From the IMG/VR virus record IMGVR_UViG_3300050821_022567, positions 1-64,000 of that record: 64,000 nt of DNA. One strand, 5' to 3'. A program made the position numbers and the translations under genes. Source of the DNA: a virus. This document shows, one piece after another, positions 29,478 through 37,039 of this stretch. Numbering within the stretch: position 1 is the stretch's first letter; each line of letters opens with the position of its first letter. Below the pieces are notes generated by a model, which was not told where the DNA came from, searched no databases, and saw nothing but the letters and a program-made list of their open reading frames with translations.

Positions 29478-29936
29478 TTACCCCTTCAGCATCTCAACGA
29501 CGCTCGTTAGGCGCTCTTTCTCCGCGACAAGCGGTCCAATCTTCTCGTCGATCTCCGCGATGCGCTCCTTCGCATTCAAGACGATCGCCTTCGTCGTGCC
29601 CGAAAGACCCGCAAACGCCGCTCGCTCTTCTTTGCGCGAGAGCACCTTGTTGGCCCGGACGTCCGCCGGTGTTTGGACGCGACGCTTCCTTGCAACACGC
29701 ACCTTTGGCGCTCGGGCGGGCGGGGCAGGCGGCGCCTCTCCGCCAAGAGCGGGCCTTCGACCGCCAGTCAACTTCGCGCGCTTCACGAGTCCGCGCTTGC
29801 GCAACAGATAGATGGTCGTGTCGACCGCCGATGCGGTCGTACCGAGCTTCTCGGCAATCTCCTTCGCCGTCCCTCCCGCCTCGTACGCGTCCAAGATCGC
29901 CTGCTGTTTCTCCGTGAGCATTACCTCGTCTGCCAT
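29478..29936 (-). CDS. HTH protein, alternative separate gene at the end of the long frame
   Basis: The internal ATG at 29934-29936 has GGAGGAAG just upstream, a better ribosome site than the long frame's own start. Product: 152 aa with an HTH (LTEKQQAILDAYEAGGTAKE, LGTTASAVDTTIYLLRKRGL), a basic linker and a C-terminal coiled coil (KERIAEIDEKIGPLVAEKER). It may be the true gene here, either instead of or in addition to the fused frame. Confidence 0.5.
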   Translation of the reverse strand: MADEVMLTEKQQAILDAYEAGGTAKEIAEKLGTTASAVDTTIYLLRKRGLVKRAKLTGGRRPALGGEAPPAPPARAPKVRVARKRRVQTPADVRANKVLSRKEERAAFAGLSGTTKAIVLNAKERIAEIDEKIGPLVAEKERLTSVVEMLKG

Positions 29937-31775
29937 GGCTTCCTCCGTCGGTTGTGGATCGTTCGTTGGTTCTTCGGGTAGTTCGACGACCTCCGCCGCC
30001 CCCTCCTCCGGGCATAGGAAGACGCGCGCCGGTGCGGCTACTCCACGCTCATGAGCGCGCTGACTTCCGCGCTCTGACCTCCCAGCAATCTCCTCAGATC
30101 GGATTTCCTCACCAGGAGCTTGCTCTCGACCCGCGGCTGCACGACCTCGTGGTTCCCCTCTTCCGCGAAGACCAACGACTGCATGTGAAACGTCACGAAC
30201 TCGCCGTCCCGCGTTCGGCTCTGCGACGCGGTCAGCGCGACCGCCACTCGAATCGGCTCCATCGCTCTTCGCCTCCTTTGCCTTCGGTTCCACGATCTGC
30301 GCCCCCTGCGTCCGACTGAAGACGAGCACCTTCGCCTCGCGCAGACCTTGAAGGAGCACGCTCACGCCCGCGCGGCGCGACTTGTCGGTCGACCCTTCGA
30401 CGCCGCAAAGATCCGCGATCTCCAGCATCGAAGGACCGGAGCCGCGCTCCTCCCACGACTCCCGGATGAAGTGGACCGCCTGCGCCGCGCGCGGGCTCAG
30501 CGGAACGCCGTAGAGGATCTCGAGCGCGGACCCGTCGTGCGCGCGCCCCCGCTTCTCGAGTTCCAGCTTCTGCAGTTGCGCCCAGACCCACTCGGACTCT
30601 GCGTCCGCGTAGCCTTCCGTCTCCTCGCCTTCCCCGAAGCGTGGCAGGCGCCCGGCGCTGTAGAGCGGCCGGCCGGCGCGCACGTCGTCGAGCTCGTCGG
30701 CATCCTCCGCCGACCTCGGCGCGGGCGCCGGCGGCGCCTCGTCGGCCTCGCCGCCGGCCCCCCCGATCCCGAGCCCCTCATACGTGCCACGCTCGGCTTC
30801 GGCGAAGGCCTCGAGCCGTCGCTTCGCCCGCGGGCTCGCCTTGAGCCGCGCCAGCGTCTTGTACTCGATCTGGCGGATCCGCTCGCGCGTGACGTCGAGT
30901 TGCTTGCTCACTTGGTCGAGCGTCATCCCCCCCTGGTCGGCCAGGTCGAGCGAGCAGGTATGCGGCAAGTCCCACGGTTCCTTGTCTGGGAAGTTCAGCT
31001 GGATGCCGCCCGTCGGCAAGACGTCGAGGCCGAGGTGATGGCGGCAGCTCGCGAAGGGGCACGGGCGCGCCTCGTTATGGCCTCCGGGCAGGCAGTCCTC
31101 TCGACGCTCCGGGCGACGGACGCGAGGGACCGGCGCATCGCGATCCGCGTCGTGCTCGTAGACGGTCGCCTCGGCGCCGCCCGCCACCCTCGCCCGAGCG
31201 CCCGCGATCGCCGCGTCGAGCCTCGCTCCGCTGAGAGTCACGGGCGGTGCCGGCACCCGTCTCTGGTAGGAGCCGCGTTTCGACTTCTCGCGCTTCACGA
31301 GCCCGCGCGTGCGCAGCACCCAAAGACACGCGCTCACCGCCGCAGGCGTCGCCCCCACCGCTGCCGCCACGTCGACCGTCCGCATGCCCTCCTCGTAAAG
31401 CTTCAGGATCCGCGCCTGCTTCTCGGTCAGCTCCCTCGGGTTCTTCTTCTCCACCGGCGGCCCAGGCACCGGGTCCGGCATCTCCGCCACCTGCTTGGCG
31501 ATCGACGGTCGCTCGACGGGAGCGGTCCGCGCGAGCCGTTCCTCGAGCCGATCGATCTTCCTTCGGACGCGCTCGAGTGGGTCGAGCGTCGCCTCGCGGT
31601 TCCGCTCCTCCGCCAATGTCGACGCCGCACGCCTCGAGATCGCGGACCGGCGCTCCGCGGCCGCTCGCCTTGCGTTGTCCTGGGCGAACGCCTCGAGACG
31701 CTCCGCGCTCCACTCGGAGACGTCTGGTTCCTCCGCTGGCGGCGGCTCGGTGTAGATCGGGAGTCGGCGAATCAA
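29478..31775 (-). CDS. Sigma-region-4-like regulator in a long fused frame with two related HTH modules
   Basis: One open frame of about 765 codons (TTG 31773-31775, TTGA overlap). Near 31430-31270 is an HTH module (LTEKQARILKLYEEGMRTVD). Near 31115-30835 comes CLPGGHNEARPCPFASCRHH and then a sigma-70 region-4-like helix pair (MTLDQVSKQLDVTRERIRQI). Near 29920-29760 is a second HTH module very like the first (LTEKQQAILDAYEAGGTAKE). Between about 30262 and 30040 the frame reads as Arg/Gly-rich noise and a separate gene lies there, so it may really be two or three genes. Likely a transcription regulator. Confidence 0.55.
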   Translation of the reverse strand: MIRRLPIYTEPPPAEEPDVSEWSAERLEAFAQDNARRAAAERRSAISRRAASTLAEERNREATLDPLERVRRKIDRLEERLARTAPVERPSIAKQVAEMPDPVPGPPVEKKNPRELTEKQARILKLYEEGMRTVDVAAAVGATPAAVSACLWVLRTRGLVKREKSKRGSYQRRVPAPPVTLSGARLDAAIAGARARVAGGAEATVYEHDADRDAPVPRVRRPERREDCLPGGHNEARPCPFASCRHHLGLDVLPTGGIQLNFPDKEPWDLPHTCSLDLADQGGMTLDQVSKQLDVTRERIRQIEYKTLARLKASPRAKRRLEAFAEAERGTYEGLGIGGAGGEADEAPPAPAPRSAEDADELDDVRAGRPLYSAGRLPRFGEGEETEGYADAESEWVWAQLQKLELEKRGRAHDGSALEILYGVPLSPRAAQAVHFIRESWEERGSGPSMLEIADLCGVEGSTDKSRRAGVSVLLQGLREAKVLVFSRTQGAQIVEPKAKEAKSDGADSSGGRADRVAEPNAGRRVRDVSHAVVGLRGRGEPRGRAAAGREQAPGEEIRSEEIAGRSERGSQRAHERGVAAPARVFLCPEEGAAEVVELPEEPTNDPQPTEEAMADEVMLTEKQQAILDAYEAGGTAKEIAEKLGTTASAVDTTIYLLRKRGLVKRAKLTGGRRPALGGEAPPAPPARAPKVRVARKRRVQTPADVRANKVLSRKEERAAFAGLSGTTKAIVLNAKERIAEIDEKIGPLVAEKERLTSVVEMLKG
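30038..30262 (-). CDS. Small hypothetical protein overlapping the long frame, 74 aa
   Basis: ATG at 30260-30262 with AAAGGAGG upstream. It reads MEPIRVAVALTASQSRTRDG and ends SAEVSALMSVE, a normal-looking mixed protein, whereas the long frame through the same bases is Arg/Gly-rich. I therefore think this is the real gene here. Function unknown. Confidence 0.55.
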   Translation of the reverse strand: MEPIRVAVALTASQSRTRDGEFVTFHMQSLVFAEEGNHEVVQPRVESKLLVRKSDLRRLLGGQSAEVSALMSVE

Positions 31776-32029
31776 ACGGAGGTCCGCTCCTCGACAGGCA
31801 ACGCCCATCGCTTCGGCTTCGACCCATCCTGGAGCACGACCTCAACGAGCACATCCCGCCATCCCTGCGCGATCTCGCGATCAAGCCACGCGGTCACCTG
31901 CTCGTGCGACTTGCCGTCGGCGTAGCTCGTCGCGACCATCTGCGCGATGACGTCCCACGTTGTGGGGATCTCGCAGGAGATCCGGTTCGTCGCCGGGTCC
32001 CATTTGGCTTCGACTCTGGGGACCTTCAT
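31772..32029 (-). CDS. Hypothetical protein, 85 aa
   Basis: ATG at 32027-32029 (ATGA overlap). It starts MKVPRVEAKWDPATNR and is a small alpha/beta protein (EIPTTWDVIAQMVATSYADG, DVLVEVVLQDGSKPKRW). No cysteine or membrane segment. It ends with a TTGA overlap to the long regulator frame. Function unknown. Confidence 0.55.
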   Translation of the reverse strand: MKVPRVEAKWDPATNRISCEIPTTWDVIAQMVATSYADGKSHEQVTAWLDREIAQGWRDVLVEVVLQDGSKPKRWALPVEERTSV

Positions 32030-32439
32030 CCGTCCCCCCGAGGCGGTAGCGTCGGTTCCTCGCTCGACTGCGGGATCGCATCGGCGATCGCGAGCGCCGT
32101 CGCCGCTCCCGTGAGCTTGGCCATACGGTGAGCGATGCGCGCGATCGTGCTGGCCGAGCCTCGGTGACCCGAGGCGAGCAGCCCGGCCGCCAGCTGCGCG
32201 AGGACGAGCGCGTCGCTCCGGCGCATCCGGCGGCTGTCCTTCGCGCGCGCTTCCCCCTTCGCCGCGGCGGCTGCGCGCATGGCGGCGAGCGCCGCGGACG
32301 CGTCGTCCATGAGGGGGGTCAGGTCGGTGAGCTCCTGCCCGCTCTCGATCATGGTGAGGAGCTTCGTAAAGGCGTCGATGCCTCTCGCGCACGCCGTCTC
32401 CGCCGCGGCCGCGCGCGCACGCCACTGTCCGTCCTGCAT
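32026..32439 (-). CDS. Hypothetical Ala-rich helical protein, 137 aa
   Basis: ATG at 32437-32439, coupled by TGATG to the upstream gene. It begins MQDGQWRARAAAAETA and is helical almost throughout (ASAALAAMRAAAAAKGEARA, SDALVLAQLAAGLLASG), ending in a disordered Pro/Arg tail. No family recognised. The frame extended upstream is noise. Confidence 0.5.
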   Translation of the reverse strand: MQDGQWRARAAAAETACARGIDAFTKLLTMIESGQELTDLTPLMDDASAALAAMRAAAAAKGEARAKDSRRMRRSDALVLAQLAAGLLASGHRGSASTIARIAHRMAKLTGAATALAIADAIPQSSEEPTLPPRGDG

Positions 32440-32960
32440 CAGCCGTCCCCTTCGAGGCAGTAGCGAATTCCGTTCATCGCGTCGTGGAACGCCTCCGATT
32501 GGCGTACCGGCGCCGGCGGCAAGTAGGACCGAAGAAGCGTCTTCCACTCGCTCCGGATCGTCGACGTGCGCGCCGCCGCGAGCACGGCTCGTGCTCGCTC
32601 GTCCTTCGGAAACTCGACGACCGCTTTTTCGAGCAATTCGATGAGCGGCTGGCAGATGTGGACGTGGCGCCCCTCCCATTCGGCGAGCCACTTCGAGTCC
32701 GACATCGCGCATGCGGTGATCTGGCGGAACTCCTCAACCTGGATCGCGGGGACTCGCCCCTCGACCTCCACCCCGTTCCCGTGAGCGCAGAAGATCGACC
32801 CGAACGGCTCCGGCTTCCCGAGGTAGTAGGAGACGCCCGGCGCGCAATCGAGATGAGCCTCGAAGACAGCGACCCATCCCTTCGGCAGCATCCGCGCCGG
32901 TCGAATCGCGTAGGCCTCTTCGATCGCTTTGCCCCACACGCACTTCTCGATCGAGCCCAT
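32439..32960 (-). CDS. Hypothetical protein, 173 aa
   Basis: Alpha/beta N-terminal domain (GWVAVFEAHLDCAPGVSYYL, PFGSIFCAHGNGVEVEGRVP) followed by a helical half (QPLIELLEKAVVEFPKDERA). No metal-site pattern I can name. It starts three bases after the preceding stop, in the same co-directional run. Function unknown. Confidence 0.55.
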   Translation of the reverse strand: MGSIEKCVWGKAIEEAYAIRPARMLPKGWVAVFEAHLDCAPGVSYYLGKPEPFGSIFCAHGNGVEVEGRVPAIQVEEFRQITACAMSDSKWLAEWEGRHVHICQPLIELLEKAVVEFPKDERARAVLAAARTSTIRSEWKTLLRSYLPPAPVRQSEAFHDAMNGIRYCLEGDG

Positions 32961-32963
32961 GCT

Positions 32964-33530
32964 TCACCATTTCCCTTCGAGGAAGTCTGCGACCGGGATG
33001 TAGCGGCGCTCGGGCGGCGCGCTCACGAGCGAGAGCCGTTGCCCCGCGAGCCACGTGAGTCGCTCGACGCTGATGCCGTGAAGGGGGGCGAGCTTCCCGG
33101 TGATGATCGCCAGGAGTTCGCGGCACCGCTGGGGCGTGAGCACGTCGGCTCCCTGCTCCGGCGCGTCCACCTTCGCGAACTGGCGGAAGTGCTTCGTCCC
33201 GTGCTGAAAGAGCCCCTGCAGGATAATGATCGCCTGCTTCTCCGTTTCGGTCTGCGCCTCCGCCTCGACGCGCGCGCGCGGCTCCGTGGGCTTGGCGCAG
33301 TCCGCGTGCACCTGCGCGAAGCGATCGATGTGGTCCTCCGGTCTCCGCGACGAGCACGTCCGCTTGAACGGTGCGTCGCAGCCCATACAGCGCGCCTCGA
33401 CGCGGCGCTCCTCCGGCAGGTTGTCCTCGTCGAACGTCGCGACGCTCACGCGCCCACGCACGTGCGGCGCGTTGGCGGGGGCGTACGCCTCCCACCGGAC
33501 GAGCGGCTTCGCGCGGGCCTTCTTCTTCAC
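32964..33530 (-). CDS. Hypothetical protein with a zinc pair, 188 aa
   Basis: GTG at 33528-33530 (GTGA overlap). Basic start (VKKKARAKPLVRWEAY), then CMGCDAPFKRTC, then helices (EKQAIIILQGLFQHGTKHFR) and a C-terminal PPERRYIPVADFLEGKW. The Cys-x2-C...C pattern may hold zinc. It follows an HNH gene that may have inserted next to it. No family recognised. Confidence 0.5.
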   Translation of the reverse strand: MKKKARAKPLVRWEAYAPANAPHVRGRVSVATFDEDNLPEERRVEARCMGCDAPFKRTCSSRRPEDHIDRFAQVHADCAKPTEPRARVEAEAQTETEKQAIIILQGLFQHGTKHFRQFAKVDAPEQGADVLTPQRCRELLAIITGKLAPLHGISVERLTWLAGQRLSLVSAPPERRYIPVADFLEGKW

Positions 33531-34195
33531 GCGCTCTCCTCGTTGGCAACGTGAGCCCAACCAGTCCCCTTCACGATGCGAGACACTGTCGCGGCGCTCA
33601 CACCGAATCGCTTAGCCACGTCCTTCGCCATCTCGCCGGCGCGAACGGCTCGCCGGATCTCCAGCACCGCCAGCGTCGTGAGCTTCGCCGTGCCCTTTGC
33701 CTCACCACGCGTCACCTTCTCCGGGCTTCGCCTGGCGTAATGCGCGTCGCCCCTCGGGACGGACTCGGGATGAGTCCGACTGCTATGCCTCTCGCCGCGC
33801 GCGATTCGTTCCGGATGTGTTCGACTACTATGGCGGTCTCCGCGCGCCACGCGATCTGGACGACTAACCGATCCATTCCGTCCTTTGCTCGCGCGGTCCC
33901 GCGCGTTGTCGCCCTGGTCACCCTCGAATAGATGCTCGTCTCGAACGCAGAGCGTGTTGTCGCAATGATGAAGCGCGCACGGCTCGGGCCAGTACCCTCG
34001 TTTCAGAAAGAAGGCGACGCGTGGCGCCTTCTCCATTCGTATCTCGACCCAGATCGTTCCGTAAGCGCCGTCCTCCCCCCGAACGCCTGTCGTCGAGCCT
34101 GTCCAAACATGGCAGGGCCCCAGCTCTGGACGATGCGTTGGGACCGGGCCGTTGCGGTCCACCTTCGCTTCGAATCTTTCCGCGAGCGTCCTCAT
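33527..34195 (-). CDS. HNH homing-type endonuclease with four 15-aa repeats and an HTH
   Basis: 222 aa. An N-terminal HNH domain (PRVAFFLKRGYWPEPCALHH, CDNTLCVRDEHLFEG) is followed by GDQGDNARDRASKGR. Then come four 15-residue repeats built on P-x2-V/I-x-R-G-D/E-x-H (about 112-171), like NUMOD DNA-contact motifs, and finally an HTH (AKDVAKRFGVSAATVSRIVK). This is the layout of I-HmuI-type homing enzymes. GC content is lower than in its neighbours. It overlaps genes on both sides, so it is well fitted into the operon. Confidence 0.8.
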   Translation of the reverse strand: MRTLAERFEAKVDRNGPVPTHRPELGPCHVWTGSTTGVRGEDGAYGTIWVEIRMEKAPRVAFFLKRGYWPEPCALHHCDNTLCVRDEHLFEGDQGDNARDRASKGRNGSVSRPDRVARGDRHSSRTHPERIARGERHSSRTHPESVPRGDAHYARRSPEKVTRGEAKGTAKLTTLAVLEIRRAVRAGEMAKDVAKRFGVSAATVSRIVKGTGWAHVANEESA

Positions 34196-34602
34196 CGTTT
34201 GACCTTCGGCAAAGGCGGGACGGGTGGAGCCTTTGGCGTTGGCTTCGCGTTCGCAGCGCGGGCTGCTTGCGATAGGAGATCGGCTACAAGCGCAGCGTTT
34301 TCCTTGTCTAGATCGCGAACCGGATGTCCGTGTTTCTTTGCGTGCTCGTCGTGGTCGTGGGCCATCACGTGTGGATCAGACAGCTTCGCCCCCTTCATCG
34401 GGCTCCACTCCGTTCGCTCCCCACATTTCCGACAAACAGCCGCATACGTTGGAGGGAAGTGCTTCAGTGGGACGGGGTGAAGCGACAAGTCGCATTCCCC
34501 GAGATCGCACGGGACGAGGGGACACGCCGTGCAGTAGCGTTTGCCCCGCGGGGTCTTCGCGAAGCGGTGCGTGCCGGTGGCGCAGTGCTTGACCTTGGCC
34601 AC
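34192..34602 (-). CDS. Cysteine-rich hypothetical protein, 136 aa
   Basis: GTG at 34600-34602. Cysteines at VKHCATGTH, RYCTACPLVPCDLGECD and VCRKCGE give one or two zinc sites. A His-rich stretch (DPHVMAHDHDEHAKKHGH) and an Ala/Pro-rich tail follow. The DNA is less GC-rich than average. It starts right after the stop of the membrane protein gene. Function unknown. Confidence 0.5.
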   Translation of the reverse strand: MAKVKHCATGTHRFAKTPRGKRYCTACPLVPCDLGECDLSLHPVPLKHFPPTYAAVCRKCGERTEWSPMKGAKLSDPHVMAHDHDEHAKKHGHPVRDLDKENAALVADLLSQAARAANAKPTPKAPPVPPLPKVKR

Positions 34603-34604
34603 GT

Positions 34605-35120
34605 TTATCGGTTCTCCACGGTTGCGTCGGGATGTCCCAAGGCGCCGAGCGCCCAGAGGATTCTCGGCGGCGGAGTCTTTGGACAATCCCCGATCTCTTT
34701 CCGCTCCCACCACGTGAAGTGCCCGTGGACCTCGGGGTCCATGGCGACTTCGCAGCGCTGAAGGAGCCCGTACGTCATCGCGAACGAATCGACCGGCTCG
34801 CCGCTGAGCCAGCAGAGCGCCTCGGTCCGCTGGCTCGACTGACTGTACTGCGGACTGCACGCGAACCTCGGGTCGCGCGCCGACCAATGAAGCGGGTCCG
34901 GGTCCATCGGCGCCGGCGTGGGCATGAACGTCCCAAGCTTTCGACCCGCGTCCGGCACGGGCACGGCATCGGGCCTTGCCCACACGAACGCGCTCATCCC
35001 GTAGATCACCGCTCCGAAGGTGACGACCCCGACGACGACGCCCCAATGCTTCCGGCGCGCCATCGCATCCGACGCCTTTCGCGCATTGCACGCGGCGCAC
35101 TCCACGGTCTCGCGGTACAT
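34605..35120 (-). CDS. Membrane-anchored protein with a periplasmic domain, 171 aa
   Basis: ATG at 35118-35120 (TGATG). Residues 5-12 are ECAACNAR, then a basic stretch, then one membrane helix (GVVVGVVTFGAVIYGMSAFV, about 27-46). The outside part begins with a linker containing GRKLGT, resembling the K-L-G linker motif of the two lipoproteins in the head operon, and has four cysteines that could form disulphides. Envelope role likely, details unknown. Confidence 0.55.
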   Translation of the reverse strand: MYRETVECAACNARKASDAMARRKHWGVVVGVVTFGAVIYGMSAFVWARPDAVPVPDAGRKLGTFMPTPAPMDPDPLHWSARDPRFACSPQYSQSSQRTEALCWLSGEPVDSFAMTYGLLQRCEVAMDPEVHGHFTWWERKEIGDCPKTPPPRILWALGALGHPDATVENR

Positions 35121-35665
35121 CAGCTCTCCCCTCGCGCACGCCCGGTGAGGCGCTCGCGTGCCTCGGCGTCCACGCGCCGGTCCCGCTCGGCCAGCTTCGC
35201 CTGGAATTCCGGGGGTAGATCCGCGGGCCCGGCGCGCAGCTTGGCGATCGCCGTGACGAGGTCGATGCCCGCCGGGATGATCTCCCGGATGTACGCCTTG
35301 GCGCCGCCCTTCACCCGCAGGTGAGCGAGCGCTGCCTCGATGCGCTCGCCGAGTTCGTGCTCGTACTTCGAAGCGAGGTCGTTCGGCCCCGCGGCGGCAT
35401 CGAGGCTCGCTTTCAGCCACGGCCTCCAAGGCGCCCAGTCCGTGGGTCGGATATTGAGCTCTCGCTCGGCGTCCTCGTGGGTGGGGTAGTGGACGATCTC
35501 GTCTCGCACACGCCCCTGCGGATCGACGAAGGGCCCAACGAGATCTCCGTCTCGGCCGCAATCTGCCAGCCAGAGCGGTGACTTCGTGGGCTGCATTCGT
35601 TGGTCAAACCAGCGGCGCGCCCAGACGGCCCACGGCGTCGTGAACCCTCGAAGGACTACGCTCAT
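35120..35665 (-). CDS. Hypothetical protein, 181 aa
   Basis: The first half has Trp-rich segments (TTPWAVWARRWFDQRM, PLWLADCGRDGDLVG) and the second half is helical (ASKYEHELGERIEAALAHLR). It overlaps both neighbours. No family recognised. Nothing suggests membrane or metal binding. Confidence 0.55.
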   Translation of the reverse strand: MSVVLRGFTTPWAVWARRWFDQRMQPTKSPLWLADCGRDGDLVGPFVDPQGRVRDEIVHYPTHEDAERELNIRPTDWAPWRPWLKASLDAAAGPNDLASKYEHELGERIEAALAHLRVKGGAKAYIREIIPAGIDLVTAIAKLRAGPADLPPEFQAKLAERDRRVDAEARERLTGRARGES

Positions 35666-36345
35666 CGCCGTCGCCCCTTCTTCGCTCGCGGCTTCACGGG
35701 GAGGAAGACGACCCCCGAGCGGAGCTCTCCGATCGTGTTCTCCGCCTCAATGAGCTTCCGCTTCAGCGTCGCCACCTCCATCGAATCGCCCAGCTTCGCG
35801 CGGTGGGCGGAGGCGTCGTTGCGGAGCTGGTAGAGGACCGCCCGGATCTTCTCCGGCCCCTTGGTCAGGAGGTCGGTCTCCGAAAGCCCCTGGTCCGCGA
35901 GGAGATTGCGCAGCATCGTCGCGAGCTCCGCATCGACCGCGTTCGCGGATCCCACCACCGGCGGCGCCATCTTCTGGAACGATTCGAAGTACGAGACCGC
36001 CTCGTCGTTCAGCGCGTCGTCCTCGTACGGGTGCTCCCCGAACCACTCGCGCGCGACCGCGAACAGATTCACCTGATCCCGCGGCGTGCTCACCCCGTCG
36101 CCCGCCTTCGCGACGGCGGCGCGCGCCACGAAATCCGACACGGCCGTCTTGAGCTTCTCCTGGTCGGTCGGCGCCGTGAGTCCAATCGCGCCCGCAACGT
36201 GCGTGAGCGTGGCGTGCGCGGTCTCGAGCGCGCGCTGCATCGATTCGCGCGCGCGGCCTTCGCTCACGTCGCGCGCGACCATGAGCTCCATCGCGTCCAG
36301 GAGGATGCCGAGCGCGCTGCGGTTCGGATTCGCCATCATCGTCAT
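35662..36345 (-). CDS. Hypothetical helical protein, 227 aa
   Basis: Almost all helix with Ala/Glu/Arg-rich stretches. The last 30 residues (NTIGELRSGVVFLPVKPRAK) are a strand and a basic tail. ATGA overlap with the upstream gene. The build suits an oligomeric scaffold or DNA-associated protein. No family recognised. Confidence 0.55.
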   Translation of the reverse strand: MTMMANPNRSALGILLDAMELMVARDVSEGRARESMQRALETAHATLTHVAGAIGLTAPTDQEKLKTAVSDFVARAAVAKAGDGVSTPRDQVNLFAVAREWFGEHPYEDDALNDEAVSYFESFQKMAPPVVGSANAVDAELATMLRNLLADQGLSETDLLTKGPEKIRAVLYQLRNDASAHRAKLGDSMEVATLKRKLIEAENTIGELRSGVVFLPVKPRAKKGRRR

Positions 36346-36626
36346 TTCCTTCCGGGGGGCTTCAATGGGAGGTTGCGGAGAACCGCGGGCGTCTCCGGCG
36401 GCGCCGGCTTCTGCTCGGGATGGGCCGCCTGATACGCGAGCGCGCCGCGCACGAACTGCTCCATTTTCGGCGTGAACTTCTTGTCCTTCACCCCGGGGTC
36501 GGTCAGCCGGCGGAGCATGTCCTCGAAGATCTCGCGCTTCTCCCGATCGAGGTAGCCGTCGAGCGCGCGGCTAAGGAGCGCACACCCCTCCTGCAGCTTG
36601 TCCCGGTCCATCGACGCGCCGTTCAT
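36342..36626 (-). CDS. Hypothetical protein, 94 aa
   Basis: ATG at 36624-36626 (ATGA). Reads MNGASMDRDKLQEGCALLSR and continues as a helical protein (REKREIFEDMLRRLTDPG) with a Pro/Lys-rich end. A second Met five codons in is also possible. No motif recognised. Confidence 0.5.
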   Translation of the reverse strand: MNGASMDRDKLQEGCALLSRALDGYLDREKREIFEDMLRRLTDPGVKDKKFTPKMEQFVRGALAYQAAHPEQKPAPPETPAVLRNLPLKPPGRK

Positions 36627-37036
36627 GACTCGGCGCTCCCGGGATCCAGTTCCGGTTCCGGCTCCCAACCGACACTCTCGCCGCCTACCGGATTAGCCAC
36701 TACTCCCGTCGAAGATCCGTCGGGCATGGCGGGGTCGACGCCGACCTCCATGCCGTTGATGAAGAGGCGGCGCGACGTCGTCGTCTCGTCCGCGGGAACG
36801 CCCGAGTGCCCCTGCGGCAGCACGCGCCCGGCCTTCCTCGCGCGCTTGAGCGCGGCGGCCTCGAGCCGGGAGACGTCGTCCTTCGAGACGCCAAGCTGCT
36901 CCGCGCGGACGCGCTCGGCTACGCGGGCGGCATCGCGGGGCGGGACGCCCTTCGCCTTCATGACCTCGCGGACCTTGCGCTCCAAGGTCGTGCGCTCCGA
37001 GATCCACGCCTGGTCAGCCTTCTCTCGACCGATCAC
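36623..37036 (-). CDS. Hypothetical basic HTH-like protein, 137 aa
   Basis: GTG at 37034-37036, three bases after the AAA+ gene's stop, with GGGAGG upstream. The first 75 residues are basic and helical, with a possible HTH (VPPRDAARVAERVRAEQLGV, SKDDVSRLEAAALKRARKAG). The rest is Gly/Glu/Pro-rich. A near copy of the GGCTAA element lies inside its 3' part. Being next to the AAA+ ATPase makes it a possible adaptor or substrate, which is speculation. Confidence 0.5.
   Translation of the reverse strand: MIGREKADQAWISERTTLERKVREVMKAKGVPPRDAARVAERVRAEQLGVSKDDVSRLEAAALKRARKAGRVLPQGHSGVPADETTTSRRLFINGMEVGVDPAMPDGSSTGVVANPVGGESVGWEPEPELDPGSAES
36683..36698 (-). promoter_or_regulatory. GGCTAA-N4-RTAGCC element, copy 5 (one mismatch)
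   Basis: On the minus strand GGCTAATCCGGTAGGC: identical to the consensus except GC for CC at the end of the right arm. It lies 57 bases upstream of the 36342-36626 start, inside the preceding gene. The weakest of the five copies. Confidence 0.35.
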
Positions 37037-37039
37037 GAT

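Noticed and set aside
30348-31925. Plus-strand frame of 525 codons opposite the sigma-like regulator
   Set aside because: Shadow frame with His/Arg/Leu bias and no domain; the sigma-region-4 motif reads on the minus strand.
33590-33625. Sixth GGCTAA element (GGCTAAGCGATTCGGT on the minus strand)
   Set aside because: Only the left arm matches; it is part of the HTH coding sequence of the homing endonuclease.
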